Part shown: positions 25,001 to 33,675 of the stretch, piece by piece
Layout: the number at the start of each line of letters is the position of its first letter
Numbering within the stretch: the first letter of the stretch is position 1
Assembly: GCF_040546025.1 (NCBI RefSeq)
Contig: NZ_JBEPNA010000003.1
Coordinates: forward strand, 124,001-188,000
From: Marisediminicola sp040546025
Lineage (GTDB): Bacteria > Actinomycetota > Actinomycetes > Actinomycetales > Microbacteriaceae
DNA: 64,000 nucleotides
Direction: 5' to 3'
Notes under the pieces: model-generated
Seen by the model: the letters and a program-made list of their open reading frames with translations, nothing else
What the model was told of the DNA's origin: nothing
The model's database searches: none
Made by a program: the position numbers and the translations under genes

Positions 25001-26779
25001 ATGACGACCCTGGAATCTCGACCCCCCAGTTCCCCTCCTCCCTCTGGCTCCCTCACCGACGGGTCCGACTCCACGCCGCTCGACCCGGATGCCGCATTTA
25101 CGCAGCGGCTCGCCGCCGCGGAGTCCGCCAGGGCGCCCGCACTCCAGCGCACCACACGAGCAGCGAGAAACCCCGGCGCGGGTGTTCGCACCCAGTCGCC
25201 GTCGCTGGTCATGCTGGTGCTCATCGCGACCCTCGGCATCCTCGCCTACGCGGGCTTCCTGCTGAACCCCGAGAGCAGGGGCGACTGGCTGCCCTACACG
25301 ATGGTGATCATCGCCGAGATGATTCTCATCGTTCAGGCCCTCCTGTCGATGTGGACGATTCTCTCCGGAACGCAGGACCCGCGAGAGTTCGGCTTCCACC
25401 AGGCCAAGAGCGAGCTCTTCGGCGATGCCGCGACCGGCTCGCCGAGCGACCAGCTCTACCTCGACGGCGCCCCGATCGCGGTCGACGTCTTCATCACGAC
25501 CTACGGGGAAGACCTCGACGTGATCCGGCGCACCGTCGGGGCAGCCCTCAGAATCCGCGGCGCACACACCACGTGGATTCTCGACGACGGCCGTTCCGAC
25601 GAGGTGCGCGACCTCGCCAGCGAGCTCGGAGCCCGCTACGTCCGGCGCCTCAGTTCCGGCGGGGCCAAGGCGGGGAACGTCAACCACGCGCTCTCGCTGA
25701 GCAGCGCCGGGTACTTCGCGATCTTCGATGCCGACTTCGTACCCTCCGAGGAGTTCCTCGTCGAGACGGTTCCGTTTTTCTCGGACGAGCACGTCGCGTT
25801 CGTGCAGACGCCGCAGACCTACGGCAACCTGCACAACGTCATCTCGCGGGGCGCCGGCTATATGCAGGCGGTGTTCTACCGGTTCATCCAGCCGGGGCGA
25901 AACCGCTTCAATGCGGCATTCTGCGTCGGCACCAACGTGATCTTCCGGCGCACGGCGGTCAACGACGTCGGCGGCATCTACACCGACTCGAAGTCCGAGG
26001 ACGTGTGGACTTCGCTCATGCTGCACGAGCGCGGCTGGCGCACGATCTTCGTCCCGATGACGCTCGCGATCGGCGCGGCCCCCGACACCGTCGAGGCCTA
26101 TACGAAGCAGCAGCTGCGCTGGGCGACCGGCGGGTTCGAGATCCTGCTCAAGCACAACCCGCTGAGCCCGAAACGCAACCTCACCCTCGACCAGCGCCTC
26201 CAGTACCTCGTGACGGCATCCTTCTACCTCACCGGGATCAGCCCGCTGCTCCTGCTGCTGGTCCCGCCGCTCGAGATCTTCTTCGACCTGCGCCCCGTCG
26301 ACCTGCAGACCACCGTCGTCACCTGGGTGCTCTACTACGCGGGCTTCTACCTGCTGCAGATCCTGCTCGCGTTCTACACGATGGGATCCTTCCGCTGGGA
26401 GACGCTCATGCTCGCCGCAGCATCCTTCCCGATCTACGTCGCCGCGCTCGTCAACGTGCTCGTCGGCAAGGAGCAGCGCTGGAGCGCCACCGGCGACAAG
26501 TCGAAGGTCAGCTCTCCCTTCAACTACATGATTCCCCAGGTGCTGTTCTTCGTCTTCCTGCTGCTCACCTCGGTCGTTGCCATCTGGCGCGACGTCGACA
26601 ACGGCGTCGCGACGCTCGCGATGGCCTGGAACGTCACCAACACGTTCATCCTCGGAAGCTTCGTCGTCGCCGCCATGCGCGAGTCGAGCACGCAACGACA
26701 GACCGCCAAGGCCCGGCGCGCCACCGCACCCACTTCCCGTACCTCCCGCTCTGCCCGAAAGGCGGCACCGCTCTCATGA
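25001..26779 (+). CDS. Processive family 2 glycosyltransferase (curdlan/cellulose-synthase-like)
   Basis: 592-aa membrane glycosyltransferase. Two membrane helices lie at ~66-90 and ~93-120. The GT-A domain (~155-400) carries the processive signature: VFITTYGED, first Asp motif ILDDGRSD (~193), DAD (~243), a SED motif in the place of TED (~332) and QQLRW (~369). At least four further helices follow to ~555. The tail is basic and has no PilZ domain, so c-di-GMP control is unlikely. The family polymerises UDP-glucose into cellulose or beta-1,3-glucan while threading the chain through the membrane. The downstream GH81 beta-1,3-glucanase makes beta-1,3-glucan the likelier product. It overlaps the adaptor gene by ATGA. 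Confidence 0.88.
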   Translation: MTTLESRPPSSPPPSGSLTDGSDSTPLDPDAAFTQRLAAAESARAPALQRTTRAARNPGAGVRTQSPSLVMLVLIATLGILAYAGFLLNPESRGDWLPYTMVIIAEMILIVQALLSMWTILSGTQDPREFGFHQAKSELFGDAATGSPSDQLYLDGAPIAVDVFITTYGEDLDVIRRTVGAALRIRGAHTTWILDDGRSDEVRDLASELGARYVRRLSSGGAKAGNVNHALSLSSAGYFAIFDADFVPSEEFLVETVPFFSDEHVAFVQTPQTYGNLHNVISRGAGYMQAVFYRFIQPGRNRFNAAFCVGTNVIFRRTAVNDVGGIYTDSKSEDVWTSLMLHERGWRTIFVPMTLAIGAAPDTVEAYTKQQLRWATGGFEILLKHNPLSPKRNLTLDQRLQYLVTASFYLTGISPLLLLLVPPLEIFFDLRPVDLQTTVVTWVLYYAGFYLLQILLAFYTMGSFRWETLMLAAASFPIYVAALVNVLVGKEQRWSATGDKSKVSSPFNYMIPQVLFFVFLLLTSVVAIWRDVDNGVATLAMAWNVTNTFILGSFVVAAMRESSTQRQTAKARRATAPTSRTSRSARKAAPLS

Positions 26780-27507
26780 CCTGGAAAAATCGCTTCAAAC
26801 TGTTCTTTGGACTCATCGGAGTAGTCGTCATCGTCGCGGCCCTCACCGTGGTCTTCAACCAGCGCCAGGCGCAGGTGACGAGCACCTCGGCCTCGATCGA
26901 GGCCGACAGGTACCCAGTGGGGACCGACTACGGCGGAACGCTGATCGAGCGGTTCGTCGACGACGGCGACGCGGTGACCGAGGGAGACACCCTCTTCACA
27001 GTGCAGAGCCCGTCGCTCCAGGCCGACCTCGCGGAGGGGCTCGTGCAGCCCGACACCGTCGCCTACCAGGTCACCCCGGAGGGCATCGTCACCCTCACAG
27101 CGACCGTCGACGGCACCGTCTCGGGAATCACGACCGAGCGGGGCTCCTTCGTGCAGGCCGGCCAGGTGCTCGCGACGATCGACGAGGCCAGCTCGCTGTA
27201 CGTCGCCGCCGACTACGTGCTCTCGAGCCGGGACTACGCCCGCATTGAAGATGGTGCGCAGGTCGAGATCGCACTGCCGAACCAGGCGCTCATCCGTGGC
27301 GTCGTGAGCTCGATCGAGGTCACCACGACGGAGGGGGAGGCCGAGACCTCCGTGCGCATCGACAGCGACGAGCTCGAGGACGGCGCGTTCAACGGCCTCG
27401 TCTCCCGCGGCACCCCCGTGACGGCCAGGCTCGCGCTGCGCGACGACGGCCCGCTTGCCGGGGTCGGCGATGGACTGTTCGACTTCCTGCGCAAGATCGG
27501 ACTCTGA
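26776..27507 (+). CDS. Membrane-anchored HlyD-like adaptor (barrel-sandwich hybrid)
   Basis: 243-aa protein with one N-terminal membrane anchor (residues ~7-29, FKLFFGLIGVVVIVAALTVVF) and an extracytoplasmic part. It contains split lipoyl-like halves (GGTLIERFVDDGDAVTEGDTLFTVQS and GTVSGITTERGSFVQAGQVLATI) and a beta-barrel segment (RIEDGAQVEIALPNQALIRGVVSSIEV). The long helical hairpin of efflux adaptors is absent. Similar single-anchor modules accompany polysaccharide synthases (the periplasmic part of Alg44). Its 4-nt overlap with the GT2 gene indicates a fixed stoichiometry with it. Likely role: guiding the nascent glucan out of the synthase. Confidence 0.8.
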   Translation: MTWKNRFKLFFGLIGVVVIVAALTVVFNQRQAQVTSTSASIEADRYPVGTDYGGTLIERFVDDGDAVTEGDTLFTVQSPSLQADLAEGLVQPDTVAYQVTPEGIVTLTATVDGTVSGITTERGSFVQAGQVLATIDEASSLYVAADYVLSSRDYARIEDGAQVEIALPNQALIRGVVSSIEVTTTEGEAETSVRIDSDELEDGAFNGLVSRGTPVTARLALRDDGPLAGVGDGLFDFLRKIGL

Positions 27508-27508
27508 C

Positions 27509-29572
27509 ATGGCTGACCACCGGTCTGCCCGGAAGCTCGCACCCGCCGCCGCGGCACTTGCACTGCTGGTCGCTGTGACCGGCTGCTCGTTCGGCGGGTC
27601 GGATGCCGGGCCCGGGCCGACCGGCGAGGGCGAGTCGGGCGCCGAAATCTTCCCCGACTCCGTCGTGGCACCCCTCATCGATGCCCTGCCCGAGCGCACG
27701 GTCGCGGAGCTGCCCGAGGCGCGTCTGGCCGAGGGACTGCTTCCGCCGACCAACCGCTGGTTCTCCGGCCTCGTCTTCGGCGAGGACTCGATGCCGGTAT
27801 TCCCGCTCCCGTTGTCGTTCCAACTCACCGATGGCGGGTTCGAGCTCGGTGTGCCCAACGTCACCACCGCACCGAAGGTGATCATGGGCGGATTCGTCGG
27901 GCACGTCGGCGCCGACATCGGCGCGGACTCCCACCGGGTCACCGCCTACGACACCGCGTCGGTCACGATCTCCCAGTTCGACGGCGACACCGAACTGGGC
28001 GCCACTGTAATTGCGCAGGGATCGCCGTTCGTACACTTCACGGCATCCGAGGCGGTGGACGTCGAGTTGCGCACGGCGTTCACACCCGACAATTCCGAGG
28101 GCCTCTGGACCGCGGAGATCGACGGCACGACCTACGGCCTGGTCAGCGAGGGGTCGCTCTCCGACACCGGCACGACGCTGAAGCTCGACGGCGACCAGCA
28201 CGCCAGCTGGTTCGCGGTCGCCGACGGCGCCGAGCTCGCCGATTTCGCCGAGGCGGCGCGGAATCCGGTCACCGGAACGAGCCTCGACTACGCCGTCGAC
28301 GCCGAGCGCGTCACCACGAGCATTCGCTACGAGACGGAGGGCGACGGCGAGACCCTGTTCGCCGCACTGCCGCACCAGCACGGGGCGCTCGCCGGCACCA
28401 CCGACTGCGCGGCGGGGAGCTATTCGAGCGTCTACGGCGAGATGCGGCTGTGCGCGGGCGACACCCTGTCGTGGTCCGCGCCGCTGCTCGAGCCGTCGGG
28501 CGAGCTCGACCTCTCGGGCCTGGACGACGAGCAGCGTGCCGAGTTGGCCGGCCAGGTCGAGGCCGATGTGGCCTCGTCGCTGCCCTTCGCCGAGGACACC
28601 TACTTCGGCGGCAAGTCGCTGTACCGCTCCGTGAACCTGATGAGCGTCGCTCGCCAGGTCGGAGCCGACGACGCGGCTGACGAGCTGAAGGACCGTCTCG
28701 TCAGGCAGATCGGCGAGTGGATGGAGCCGGGCGGCTGTGAGGTGCGCGATGTCCAATGCTTCGTCTACGACGCGGAGGGGAAGGGGATCGTCGGGCTCAT
28801 GCCATCGTTCGGCTCCGAGGAGTTCAACGACCACCACTTCCACTACGGCTACTTCCTTTACGCCGCCGGCGTCGTCGCGGCCGACGACCCCGACCTCGCT
28901 CAGGAGTGGGCTCCGGTCATGAACCTGCTTGCGGCCGATCTCGCCACCTCCGGCGAGAGCAGCTATTTTCCCGAGCTGCGGGTGTTCGACGCGTACGGGA
29001 GCCACTCCTGGGCGAGCGGCACCTCGCCGTTCGGCGACGGCAACAACCAGGAGTCGAGCTCCGAGGCGGTGACCGCCTGGAACGGCCTCGCCCTCTGGGC
29101 GACGGCGAGCGACCAGCCGGAGCTGCTGACCGCGGCGACCTCGATGCTGTCGGCCGAGGCGGACTCCGCGCGCGCCTACTGGACCGACTTCCCGCTCGAC
29201 GATCCGATCTACGAGGGGTTCGACCACACCATCACCTCCCTCGTCTGGGGTGGCAAGCGCGATTACGCCACGTGGTTCAGTGCCGAGTCGAGCGCGATGC
29301 TCGGCATCGTCGTGCTGCCCATCAGCCCGGTGTCCGGCTATCTCGGGGTCGATCCCGACCGGGTGCGCGCGAACCTCGAGGATTCCGCACCCGACGGGTT
29401 CGACGTTCTGTTCGGCGACTACCTGCTCATGTACTCCGCCCTTGAGGGGCCGGATGCCGCGGCGGAGGCCATCGACATCGCGCGGACGCTGAGCGACGAG
29501 CGGATCGACGACGGCAACAGTCGCGCCTACATGCTGGCGTGGCTCATGGTCGAGGCGGGTCAGAAGGGGTAG
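27509..29572 (+). CDS. GH81 endo-beta-1,3-glucanase, lipoprotein
   Basis: 687-aa secreted lipoprotein. The signal peptide ends in the lipobox VTGCS near residue 28. The GH81 family is recognised by TNRWFSGLVF near the N-terminus, the catalytic-Asp region NDHHFHYGYF (~440), SWASGTSPFGDGNNQESSSEA with the catalytic Glu (~514), and GFDHTITSLVWGGKRDYATWFS. GH81 enzymes hydrolyse internal beta-1,3-glucan bonds. Its start lies 1 nt after the adaptor stop, so it belongs to the synthase operon, in the place held by BcsZ in cellulose operons. It likely trims or releases the nascent chain at the outer membrane face. Its 3' end overlaps the convergent baeRF gene by 13 nt. Confidence 0.9.
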   Translation: MADHRSARKLAPAAAALALLVAVTGCSFGGSDAGPGPTGEGESGAEIFPDSVVAPLIDALPERTVAELPEARLAEGLLPPTNRWFSGLVFGEDSMPVFPLPLSFQLTDGGFELGVPNVTTAPKVIMGGFVGHVGADIGADSHRVTAYDTASVTISQFDGDTELGATVIAQGSPFVHFTASEAVDVELRTAFTPDNSEGLWTAEIDGTTYGLVSEGSLSDTGTTLKLDGDQHASWFAVADGAELADFAEAARNPVTGTSLDYAVDAERVTTSIRYETEGDGETLFAALPHQHGALAGTTDCAAGSYSSVYGEMRLCAGDTLSWSAPLLEPSGELDLSGLDDEQRAELAGQVEADVASSLPFAEDTYFGGKSLYRSVNLMSVARQVGADDAADELKDRLVRQIGEWMEPGGCEVRDVQCFVYDAEGKGIVGLMPSFGSEEFNDHHFHYGYFLYAAGVVAADDPDLAQEWAPVMNLLAADLATSGESSYFPELRVFDAYGSHSWASGTSPFGDGNNQESSSEAVTAWNGLALWATASDQPELLTAATSMLSAEADSARAYWTDFPLDDPIYEGFDHTITSLVWGGKRDYATWFSAESSAMLGIVVLPISPVSGYLGVDPDRVRANLEDSAPDGFDVLFGDYLLMYSALEGPDAAAEAIDIARTLSDERIDDGNSRAYMLAWLMVEAGQKG

Positions 29573-30672
29573 CGCAGCACCGCGGCGACGGGGGAGCCGG
29601 CCGGCATGTCCGCGGACCTGACGGCCCGCGCAGTGCCGCCGGAGCGCAGCACCCGCGCCGCGATCTCGTCGACGATTCCGTAGGTGTCGGCGGACACGCC
29701 GGGTGCCACCTTGAGCGCGCCGGCCTCGTCAATCGAGCCCTCAAGGGCAGAGTCCATGTCGAAGACCAGCTCGTCGATCGCGGCGGCCGTCGCCGCCCTC
29801 GCCACGTGCCCGAGGTCGGTCGTGGCCTTGTCGCGCGACCGTTCGACTTCGAAGTGCTCCCACCACGAGGCGAGGTCGGCGGCGTGGAGGTCGTCGAGAA
29901 TCGCGCGGGCGCGCTCAGTGAGATCGACGAGGCTCAGCGACTCGGGGTTCGCCCCGATGCCCTGGTCGGCGAGGTGCCGGTAGCGGTTGATGGCGCGATA
30001 GGCCGGCTCGAGGTCGGTGCTCGCGGCGATGATCAGCGGAATCGTGCTGGCGCCGATCGCGTCGAGCACGGCATCCTGCACGATGCGGCAGTACTTGTGC
30101 TGCTCGGTCTTCTCTCCGTTGGCACCCTGGGCGCGCGGCATGGCGAAGTCGTCCTCGCTTGTCGTGTACTCGAGCACGCTGTGCACATCATCCGGCAGCT
30201 GCAGTTCCAGGTGCCGCACCGGCTGGCTGCTCGAGAGGGCGTAGAGCTCGATCGTGCCCTCCGTGAGAGTGAGCACGAAGGCCTCATGGCTGAACGACAC
30301 GGCCCTCAGCAGCATTCCGATGTCGAATCGATCGCCGACGGCGAGGTGGTTGCGCAGGTCGTTGACGAGCCGGAAGACCCTCAGGAATCCCGGCGCGGCG
30401 AAGATCGCGAAGCCCCGGGCCTGGTCGGTCCAGAAGACCGGATTGTCGTCGAGGCCTTCGAGCGGCCCGATGATCTCGCGTAACTTCGCGGGGTCCATTC
30501 CCTTTTCCTTCAGTTCGCGCTCCGCGTGCGCGACGGCTCCCTTGAGCGCAATCCTCGACTCGTCGCTTTCCCTCGGTATCGGCGACGAGCGAAGGTAGAT
30601 CGATACGCACGCCTCGTCGCGGTGACTGGTGAGTTCGCGTAGGTCGGATTGGGTGGGCAGCACCGGTTGCAT
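29560..30672 (-). CDS. Bacterial archaeo-eukaryotic release-factor-like (baeRF) protein
   Basis: 370-aa protein resembling baeRF family 3/11. The N-terminal part (DLRELTSHRDEACVSIYLRSSP, then LLEPL-like IIGPLEGLDDNPVFWTDQARGFAIFAAPG) and a central eRF1 domain 2-like region (EHKYCRIVQDAVLDAIGAS, PLIIAASTDLEPAYRAIN) match that group. A C-terminal L7Ae-like domain (RAATAAAIDELVFDMDSA, GIVDEIAARVLRSGGTARAV) follows. The baeRF families are predicted to act on ribosomes or stalled peptidyl-tRNA; no GGQ motif is visible here. GGAG precedes the ATG. Not experimentally defined in this lineage. Confidence 0.7.
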   Translation of the reverse strand: MQPVLPTQSDLRELTSHRDEACVSIYLRSSPIPRESDESRIALKGAVAHAERELKEKGMDPAKLREIIGPLEGLDDNPVFWTDQARGFAIFAAPGFLRVFRLVNDLRNHLAVGDRFDIGMLLRAVSFSHEAFVLTLTEGTIELYALSSSQPVRHLELQLPDDVHSVLEYTTSEDDFAMPRAQGANGEKTEQHKYCRIVQDAVLDAIGASTIPLIIAASTDLEPAYRAINRYRHLADQGIGANPESLSLVDLTERARAILDDLHAADLASWWEHFEVERSRDKATTDLGHVARAATAAAIDELVFDMDSALEGSIDEAGALKVAPGVSADTYGIVDEIAARVLRSGGTARAVRSADMPAGSPVAAVLRYPF

Positions 30673-30797
30673 TGACGTGGCTCCTTTGACTGCGGCTTAC
30701 TGCGGCGGCGACGGATCACTTGGAGGGTACGCCGAGCCCGAAGGGGCCGAAAGGGTCCTACGGCCCGTGGGCTCCGCCCGAGCGTCAGCTGCGGGGG

Positions 30798-31571
30798 TCA
30801 GCCGCCGCTGGCCTCTCGTTCGCGGCGTTGGCGTCGTTCCTCGTCGGCCGCGGCCGCTTCCTCGGGTGTCGGAGCGGTTCCGCCGAGGTGACGCGGCTGC
30901 CACCACTGGCCGGTACCGTCGACCGGATATTCCGACTGCAGCCCGTCGACGAGGCGTTGGAGCTCGTCGCGCAGCGCGTTGGTGCGCTTACGCACGTCGT
31001 CGTCCGCCGTGACGGTCATCGCGCGACCGAAGGCGTAGGTCACGAGAATGCCGAAGCGCTCGCGAAACGCAACCTTGTGGTTCTTGGTGAGCAGGCGGTG
31101 GCCTCCCCAGATCGCGACGGGGATGATCGGCACTCCGGCCTCTGCCGCGAGGCGCACCGCGCCCGTCTTGAGCTCACGGACCGTGAACGAGGAGTTGACG
31201 CCGGCCTCGGGGAAGACGCCGATGAGTTCGCCATTGCGCAGGGCCGAGACGGCCTCGGTGTAGGCCGAGGCGCCAGCCGTCATGTCCACCGAGATGTGGC
31301 CCATTCCCCGCAGGACGGAGCCGAGCACGGGCTTGTCGAAGACCGCTCGCTTGGCCATGAAGCGGATGCGGCGCGTGTTGTGCATCCAGGTCGCCCACTC
31401 GACGAGGGCGAATTCGAGGTAGCCGAAGTGGGTCATCGCGATGACCGCTCCCCCCGAGTCCGGGATGTTCGCGAGCCCCGTCTCCGCGCGTCGAAGACGC
31501 CAGAATCCGAACAGGGCGCGCCCGACGATGATGGCGGTGTCGTAGATGGCTTCGGTGGGGCGACGTCTCAC
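30798..31571 (-). CDS. 1-acyl-glycerol-3-phosphate acyltransferase-like protein (PlsC family)
   Basis: 257-aa lysophospholipid acyltransferase-like protein. The block I motif is THFGYLEFAL, i.e. H-x4-E in place of the common H-x4-D. Block II-like residues are RFMAKRAVF, block III is VFPEAGVNSSF (where most members have FPEGTRS), and block IV is VPIIPVAIWGG. It probably acylates a lysophospholipid or related glycolipid at the membrane. The Glu in block I and the altered block III suggest a subfamily with a different acceptor. GTG start. The C-terminus is Glu/Arg-rich and probably disordered. Confidence 0.8.
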   Translation of the reverse strand: MRRRPTEAIYDTAIIVGRALFGFWRLRRAETGLANIPDSGGAVIAMTHFGYLEFALVEWATWMHNTRRIRFMAKRAVFDKPVLGSVLRGMGHISVDMTAGASAYTEAVSALRNGELIGVFPEAGVNSSFTVRELKTGAVRLAAEAGVPIIPVAIWGGHRLLTKNHKVAFRERFGILVTYAFGRAMTVTADDDVRKRTNALRDELQRLVDGLQSEYPVDGTGQWWQPRHLGGTAPTPEEAAAADEERRQRREREASGG

Positions 31572-31687
31572 CTCACCATCGTAGAACCGGTTCCTGAGCC
31601 TCGGGGCTTAGGGCTCTAGCAGTGCCGGTTGCGATGGGGCTACGGTCGGGACAGTTGAACTATGCCCATCTCTCGAAAAGGAACTCC

Positions 31688-32743
31688 ATGAAGGCGCTCG
31701 TCTACAAAGGTCCAGGCCAGAAGTCATGGGAAGACGTTCCCAACCCGAAGATCCTGCAGCCGACCGACATCATCGTGAAGATCGACACGACGACGATCTG
31801 CGGCACCGACCTGCACATCCTCAAGGGGGATGTCCCCACTGTGGAGGTGGGTCGGATCCTCGGCCACGAGGGCGTGGGCACGATCACCGAGCTGGGCGCC
31901 GCCGTTACGAGCCTCACGGTGGGCGACCAGGTGATCCTCTCCTGCATCTCCGCCTGCGGACACTGCAGCTACTGCAAGATGGGCGTCTACTCGCACTGCC
32001 TCGCCGACGAGGGAGCATCCGGCATCGGCTGGATCTTCGGCCATCTCATCGACGGCACGCAGGCCGAATACGTGCGTGTGCCCTTCGCCGAGACGTCGGT
32101 CTACCGGCTTCCTCAGAACGTCACCCCCCAGCAGGGAACCGTGCTCTCGGACATCCTGCCGACCGGGCACGAGATTGGCGTGAAGTACGGCAGGGTCAAG
32201 GCCGGCGACGTTGTCGCGGTCGTCGGTGCGGGGCCGGTCGGCCTCGCGGCGATCGCCACTGCTGGTCTTTACGGTCCCTCACGGATCATCGCGATCGACC
32301 TCGACGCCAACCGGGTCGAGCAGGCGAGGAAGTTCGGCGCCACCGACACGGTTGTCTCGAGTGATGCCGACTGGAAGGAGCAGGTGCTCGCGATGACCGA
32401 TGGGCTCGGCGTCGACGTCGCGATCGAGGCCGTCGGTATTCCGCTGACCTTCACGATGTGTCTCGACATCGTGCGCCCGGCCGGTGCCGTGGCGAACGTC
32501 GGTGTGCACGGCAAGTCGGTCGACTTCCCGCTGCAGGACCTATGGATCTCGAACATCAACATCAGCATGGGGCTCGTCAACACCGACACGCTCGACATCC
32601 TGCTCAAACTCGTCGCGCAGAAGAAGATCGTGGCCGAGAACTTCGTGAGTCACACCTTCAAGCTCGGGGACATCATCGAGGCCTACGACGTGTTCGGGCG
32701 CGCCGCCGAGACAAAGGCCCTGAAGGTCATTCTCAACGCGTGA
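31688..32743 (+). CDS. Zinc-dependent alcohol dehydrogenase
   Basis: 351-aa medium-chain dehydrogenase. Catalytic zinc residues are in TTICGTDLH and LGHEGVG. The structural zinc loop CGHCSYCKMGVYSHC is complete with four Cys. The Rossmann motif is VVGAGPVGLAAI, followed by AIDLDANR, which has the Asp that favours NAD(H). The group is close to isopropanol/threonine-type dehydrogenases; substrate unknown. AAAAGGAA precedes the ATG by ~5 nt. Apparently a single-gene transcript. Confidence 0.87.
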   Translation: MKALVYKGPGQKSWEDVPNPKILQPTDIIVKIDTTTICGTDLHILKGDVPTVEVGRILGHEGVGTITELGAAVTSLTVGDQVILSCISACGHCSYCKMGVYSHCLADEGASGIGWIFGHLIDGTQAEYVRVPFAETSVYRLPQNVTPQQGTVLSDILPTGHEIGVKYGRVKAGDVVAVVGAGPVGLAAIATAGLYGPSRIIAIDLDANRVEQARKFGATDTVVSSDADWKEQVLAMTDGLGVDVAIEAVGIPLTFTMCLDIVRPAGAVANVGVHGKSVDFPLQDLWISNINISMGLVNTDTLDILLKLVAQKKIVAENFVSHTFKLGDIIEAYDVFGRAAETKALKVILNA

Positions 32744-32870
32744 GAGGCTCCCCGTTCGGGGGCTAATACGCCGAGATAATCTCGCATACTCTGATCCGGG
32801 CACAATACAGCCCGGAACTGTGGACGGCGGGAAAACACGATGAACGAATCACACGGCTGGAATCCCAACG

Positions 32871-33665
32871 GTGCAACGTGAACCGGTGAGGGAGCGCATC
32901 CCTTCGTACACGGTCATGCGCGAATGCCTGCGGCGCCAGTCCGCGACCGCCGATCGGGGCACTGCGGCCCGGGTCTTCGGCCAGTCTCCACTGAATCCGG
33001 AGGTGCGCGGCTGGTATCGCGGCGCCCTGGGGGAAGTGGAGGTGGTCGGGGAGCTCGGGCGCCTGGGCGACGAGTGGACGGTGCTGCACGCCGTTCCGCT
33101 CAGTTCGAGCACGAGCGAAGTCGACCACCTGGCAATCGGTCCTGGAGGCCTCTACGCAATCACGACGAGGAACCCGAGCGGGCAGCGAGTGGTCGTGATG
33201 GGGGGCACCGTGCGTGTCGATGGGCGGCCCACCGACTTCATTCGCATCGCGCGTGACGAGGCCGAGCGTGCCGCAACGTCGCTGGGCAGGGCGCTCGGTG
33301 AAGCCGTCGAGGTGCGCCCGGTCATCGTCATCATCGATCCCGCCTCGACCTCTCGTCGCCCTTCATCGGTTGCGGTGCTCGAGTCGGGCGAGGTGTGCGC
33401 GTGGCTCCTGAACCAGCCCATTGTTCACTCGGACGGCGCCGTCGCTCGGATCGCGACGGCCGCGGAGACCCCCGCGACCTGGCGCGATTGCCCGCTCGTC
33501 GACGACCAGGCGGAGAGCCCCGAGGCGTCCTTCGCAGTGCTTCGCTCCGAGGTCGACGCCGCACGATCGCGCGCGCGAGGCTGGATCGTGCTCGCTCTGA
33601 CTGCGGTCCTTGGCGCCCTCGGTGTGGGAGCCCTGGCGCTTTCGAACCTGTTGTCGGTCACCTAG
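32871..33665 (+). CDS. NERD-domain membrane protein, divergent (copy 2)
   Basis: 264-aa paralogue of the protein at 15028-15870, with the same order: N-terminal region, NERD core EVDHLAIGPGGLYAITTRNPSGQRVVV, RDEAERAATSLG helix, Pro-rich linker and a single C-terminal membrane helix (~238-260). At the position of the catalytic Lys (TK in active NERD proteins) it has TR. It is thus closer to the canonical motif than copy 1 but still lacks the Lys. GTG start, with an in-frame ATG 45 nt later as an alternative. Convergent with a small membrane protein 10 nt away. Function unknown. Confidence 0.75.
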   Translation: MQREPVRERIPSYTVMRECLRRQSATADRGTAARVFGQSPLNPEVRGWYRGALGEVEVVGELGRLGDEWTVLHAVPLSSSTSEVDHLAIGPGGLYAITTRNPSGQRVVVMGGTVRVDGRPTDFIRIARDEAERAATSLGRALGEAVEVRPVIVIIDPASTSRRPSSVAVLESGEVCAWLLNQPIVHSDGAVARIATAAETPATWRDCPLVDDQAESPEASFAVLRSEVDAARSRARGWIVLALTAVLGALGVGALALSNLLSVT

Positions 33666-33675
33666 CCGCGCGGGA

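Noticed and set aside
24847..27507. 886-codon plus-strand frame spanning the GT2 gene and adaptor
   Set aside because: Its first two thirds are the shifted frame of the GT2 gene; only the last part, from 26776, is the real adaptor gene.
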